A stretch of DNA of 11,128 nt from Desulfurivibrio alkaliphilus (lineage in GTDB: Bacteria > Desulfobacterota > Desulfobulbia > Desulfobulbales > Desulfurivibrionaceae): NCBI GenBank assembly GCA_011048585.1, contig DSDS01000174.1, positions 1 to 11,128 on the forward strand, in the 5' to 3' direction. Each line of letters opens with the position of its first letter. The stretch's first letter is position 1. Shown here piece by piece: positions 9,182-11,128 of the stretch. The position numbers were made by a program, and so were the translations under genes. The notes under the pieces were generated by a model, which did not search any database, was not told the origin of the DNA, and worked only from the letters and a program-made list of their open reading frames with translations.

Positions 9182-9229
9182 GATGACTCCTCGCTGGCTT
9201 GGTCGATGGAATTGATGGAAGATGCGGGC

Positions 9230-9258
9230 ATTCTAAGAAAGGGCTGATCGACTGTCAA
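9230..9258 (-). promoter_or_regulatory. ssb promoter
   Basis: Read on the minus strand, TTGACA (9258-9253) is a perfect -35. After exactly 17 bp comes TAGAAT (9235-9230), a 5-of-6 match to the -10. Transcription would begin near 9222, giving a leader of about 40 nt to the ssb start. This is the best promoter in the window. Confidence 0.7.
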
Positions 9259-9310
9259 CTTGTATAATCAATGCCGGCTCTGCCGCCACGTGGTGGGCCA
9301 AGGATAATAT

Positions 9311-9339
9311 TTGACCCTCCCCCCTATCACTGGTAAATT
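9311..9339 (+). promoter_or_regulatory. selA promoter
   Basis: TTGACC (9311-9316), 17 bp, then TAAATT (9334-9339) preceded by TGG, which supplies the extended -10 TGn element. The start site would fall near 9346, about 30 nt before the leader ORF and 70 nt before selA. A perfect TATAAT at 9263-9268 further upstream lacks a matching -35 on this strand. Confidence 0.5.
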
Positions 9340-9360
9340 GCCGCGAAATTCACCGTGCAT

Positions 9361-9368
9361 AAGGAGGG
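9361..9368 (+). promoter_or_regulatory. Strong ribosome-binding site that points to the leader ORF, not selA
   Basis: AAGGAGGG lies 6 nt before ATG 9375, which is out of frame with selA. It stands 49 nt before the selA ATG at 9418, too far to serve it directly. It is also downstream of the in-frame GTG at 9355, so it argues against that longer selA start. Confidence 0.6.
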
Positions 9369-9374
9369 AAGGGG

Positions 9375-9428
9375 ATGCAGGAGAATAAAATTTCACTCCC
9401 GTTCGGGGTGTTCAGCCATGGCCGATGA
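9375..9428 (+). CDS. 17-codon leader ORF overlapping the selA start
   Basis: ATG 9375 with an ideal ribosome site encodes MQENKISLPFGVFSHGR and stops with TGA at 9426-9428, 8 nt beyond the selA ATG (9418-9420), in another frame. Ribosomes ending here would be placed to restart at selA, and their passage would melt the 9394-9410 hairpin, which covers the only ribosome-site-like sequence (GGGGTG) before selA. This suggests a translationally coupled leader peptide. The alternative is that ATG 9375 is the true selA start and a one- or two-base sequence difference breaks the frame. No codon bias or homology supports a functional peptide. Confidence 0.4.
   Translation: MQENKISLPFGVFSHGR
9394..9410 (+). 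promoter_or_regulatory. Hairpin in the selA leader
   Basis: CACTCC (9394-9399) pairs with GGGGTG (9405-9410), one G-T wobble included, around a CGTTC loop, ending 7 nt before the selA ATG. In E. coli the selAB transcript has a SECIS-like hairpin just upstream of selA that binds SelB and lowers translation. The position here is similar, but the apical GGUC sequence typical of bacterial SECIS elements is absent, so a SelB-binding role is only a guess. Confidence 0.35.
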
Positions 9429-10857
9429 CGGGAAGCTGACAGCCCAGGGACCGCCGGCCGGTAAAGCGCTGCTGCGGGCCATTCCCAAAGTGGATGAGGT
9501 CCTGGCCTGGTTGGCTGGAGAAACGGCCCCCTTGCTGCTGGTCAAAGGGGAGGTGCGGCGGGTGCTGGAGGAGTTCCGCGGTCGGCTTTTGGCCGGAGAG
9601 GCGGTGGAACCCGGAGAACTGAAACGGGATTGTCTGCTTCCCTTGCTGCAGGAGCGGATCGCCCGACGGACGCGGAACAATTTCCGGCCGGTGATCAACG
9701 CCACCGGGGTGGTGGTCCATACCAATCTGGGGCGCTCGCTGCTGCCCGCCGGGGCCATGGCCCAACTGACGGCGGTGGCCGGCAGCTATTCCAACCTGGA
9801 GTTTGATCTGACCACCGGCAAGCGGGGCAGCCGTTACAGTCTGGTGGAAGAGCTGCTCTGCGAACTGACCGGGGCCGAAGCGGCCCTGGTGGTCAACAAC
9901 AATGCCGCCGCGGTGCTGCTGGTGCTGGAAACCCTGGCGGCCGGGCGTGAGGTTATCGTCTCCCGGGGGCAGCTGGTGGAGATCGGCGGCTCCTTTCGCA
10001 TCCCCGACGTGATGGCCCGCAGCGGCGCCCGGCTGGTGGAGGTTGGGGCCACCAACCGCACCCATCTCCGCGATTATCAGCAGGCCATCGGGGAGCAGAC
10101 CGCCCTGCTGCTCAAGGTGCATACCAGCAACTACCGGCAGATCGGCTTCACCTCCGAGGTGGGGGCCGAAGAGCTGGTGGACCTGGCCGCCGAGCACGGT
10201 CTGCCGGTGATGGAGGATCTGGGCAGCGGTTCCCTGGTTGATTTCTCCCGTTTCGGATTGGCGAAGGAGCCCACGGTGCAGGAGGTGTTGCGGGCCGGGG
10301 TTGACGTGGTTACCTTCAGCGGCGATAAACTGCTGGGCGGACCCCAGGCCGGTCTGATTCTGGGCAAGCGGGAGCTTGTTGACCGGGTCAAGAAAAATCC
10401 CCTCAACCGGGCCCTGCGAATCGACAAGTTCACCCTGGCCGCCCTGGAGTCGGTGTTGCGCCTCTACTACGACGAGGAGCGGGCCCGGGCCGAGATTCCC
10501 ACCCTGCGGATGCTGACCACCCCCCTGGCCGAGATCAAGCGGCGGGCCCAGCGCCTGCGCCGCCTGCTGGGCCGGGAGGCGGCGGAGCGCTATCAGCTGG
10601 AGTTGTTGGCCATCGATTCCCGGGTGGGGGGCGGGGCCCTGCCGGAGATGGCCCTGCCCAGTTGCGCCGTGGCCTTGAATCCCCGCGCCATTACCTTGGG
10701 TGGCCTGGAGAGGGCCCTGCGGGCCGCCACTCCACCGGTGATCGGCCGGATCGAAAACGAGCGGTTCCTGCTGGATCTGCGGACCGTGGCCGACCAGGAA
10801 CTCTCCAGCTTGGCCACAGTTCTGCGGAATGTTTTGCCCAAGGAAGACGATTTATGA
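9418..10857 (+). CDS. selA: L-seryl-tRNA(Sec) selenium transferase SelA
   Basis: 479-residue pyridoxal-phosphate enzyme that converts seryl-tRNA(Sec) to selenocysteyl-tRNA(Sec) with selenophosphate, forming a large cytoplasmic decamer. Family marks: the N-terminal helical tRNA-binding part with LLRAIPKVDEVLAWL; INATGVVVHTNLGRSLLP; YSNLEFDLTTGKRGSRY; ALVVNNNAAAVLL; and the PLP lysine Lys304 in SGDKLLGGPQAG (Lys295 in E. coli), followed by NPLNRALRIDKFTLAALE. Length is close to the 463 residues of E. coli SelA. The start at 9418 is chosen because residues fit the family from about there; it has only a weak GGGGTG upstream. The in-frame GTG 9355 would add 21 unlikely residues. The next gene overlaps by ATGA (10854-10857). 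Presence of selA implies that selenoproteins are made, but none is encoded in this window. Confidence 0.97.
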   Translation: MADDGKLTAQGPPAGKALLRAIPKVDEVLAWLAGETAPLLLVKGEVRRVLEEFRGRLLAGEAVEPGELKRDCLLPLLQERIARRTRNNFRPVINATGVVVHTNLGRSLLPAGAMAQLTAVAGSYSNLEFDLTTGKRGSRYSLVEELLCELTGAEAALVVNNNAAAVLLVLETLAAGREVIVSRGQLVEIGGSFRIPDVMARSGARLVEVGATNRTHLRDYQQAIGEQTALLLKVHTSNYRQIGFTSEVGAEELVDLAAEHGLPVMEDLGSGSLVDFSRFGLAKEPTVQEVLRAGVDVVTFSGDKLLGGPQAGLILGKRELVDRVKKNPLNRALRIDKFTLAALESVLRLYYDEERARAEIPTLRMLTTPLAEIKRRAQRLRRLLGREAAERYQLELLAIDSRVGGGALPEMALPSCAVALNPRAITLGGLERALRAATPPVIGRIENERFLLDLRTVADQELSSLATVLRNVLPKEDDL

Positions 10858-11128
10858 GTTTACCCCTGTTTGCCCCCGGTCACCAGCGGGGGCTTGATCC
10901 CGTTACCGGACTGCCCGATGGGGCGGCCCTGGCCGACTTTCTTGCCGATACCGGTTCCGAACCCGCCGCTCGACCGCCGGGCTCGGATTTTCTGCTCCTG
11001 CTTGAACTCTATCCCCAGGCCCGCGACGCCCAACGGAGCCTGGCCGCCATTCAACGCTCCGGGGCCTATCTCCAGGCGCTGTTCGGCTCGGCTTCGCAAC
11101 TCTACTCCTTGGGGTTAGGTGTCTTTGC
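10854..11128 (+). CDS. Partial gene: protein starting with a degenerate GGDEF-like domain
   Basis: The frame is open from ATG 10854 to the window edge (91 codons, 3' end missing). AAGGAAG (10840-10846) stands 7 nt upstream, and the ATG overlaps the selA stop, so translation is coupled to SelA. It begins MSLPLFAPGHQ. DPVTGLPDGAALADFL then resembles the DxLTGLxNRxxL opening of GGDEF domains, FLLLLELYPQA resembles the metal-binding strand, and LYSLGLGVFA sits where diguanylate cyclases have YRLGGDEFA. GLGVF in place of GGDEF would remove cyclase activity, so a binding or scaffold role is more likely. This is pattern-based inference from a short fragment; a lineage-specific unrelated protein is possible. 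It is not SelB, which would begin with a GTPase P-loop. Confidence 0.65.
   Translation, partial: MSLPLFAPGHQRGLDPVTGLPDGAALADFLADTGSEPAARPPGSDFLLLLELYPQARDAQRSLAAIQRSGAYLQALFGSASQLYSLGLGVF

Noticed and set aside
7556..9247. 563-codon plus-strand open frame across the radical SAM gene and ssb
   Set aside because: It runs antisense to two well-supported genes and ends in the ssb promoter region. Its Gly/Ala/Gln-rich composition is typical of reversed GC-rich coding DNA.
9286..9293. CCACGTGG palindrome between ssb and selA
   Set aside because: An 8-bp palindrome is expected by chance in GC-rich DNA and it is not repeated.
9355..9417. GTG start extending SelA by 21 residues
   Set aside because: The strong ribosome site lies after this GTG, none lies before it, and the extension (Arg/Cys-rich) looks unlike SelA.

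Overview
The window reads as a GC-rich chromosomal stretch from a Desulfobacterota-type (former Deltaproteobacteria) anaerobe. The basis is a periplasmic NrfA/NrfH ammonia-forming nitrite reductase next to selenocysteine machinery (selA), and a radical SAM protein of a type I associate with these bacteria. A Desulfobulbales-like host would fit, but that is inference. No integrase, transposase, insertion sequence, CRISPR array, tRNA or rRNA is visible. Most genes are housekeeping.

Layout from left to right. Positions 1-169 hold a strong hairpin and a candidate promoter, then clpB (+, 170-2764). A near-perfect bidirectional terminator (2785-2826) separates clpB from a convergent minus-strand pair, nrfA (3404-4903) followed by nrfH (2855-3325). 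Upstream of nrfA lies a 0.5-kb stretch with no intact gene. It contains a small minus-strand reading frame with a CxxCH haem motif, broken by an amber codon and an apparent one-base shift at a C6 tract. Upstream of that is an AT-rich segment with three GTAAA boxes exactly 11 bp apart. A tRNA-dihydrouridine synthase gene (+, 5427-6401) comes next. It runs convergent to a minus-strand group read in the order ssb (8771-9181), radical SAM gene (7379-8677), fieF-like metal exporter (6438-7382); the last two overlap by ATGA. From 9182 to 9417 a two-promoter divergent region separates ssb from selA (+, 9418-10857). selA is preceded by a well-initiated 17-codon leader frame and a hairpin. The last gene (10854 to the window end) overlaps selA by ATGA and looks like a degenerate GGDEF-type domain protein, cut by the window edge.

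How the parts work together. NrfA reduces nitrite to ammonium in the periplasm, with electrons from the quinol pool through membrane-anchored NrfH. SelA makes Sec-tRNA(Sec), so the organism should encode selenoproteins elsewhere; no selB is visible here. ClpB, Ssb, Dus and FieF serve protein disaggregation, DNA maintenance, tRNA modification and divalent metal efflux.

The points most worth a second look are the decayed or recoded haem-motif ORF and 11-bp repeats upstream of nrfA, the Tyr replacing the usual Met haem ligand in NrfH, the nrfA-before-nrfH order, the leader ORF plus hairpin in front of selA, and the degenerate GGDEF-like gene coupled to selA. I did not find a convincing wholly new multi-gene system.
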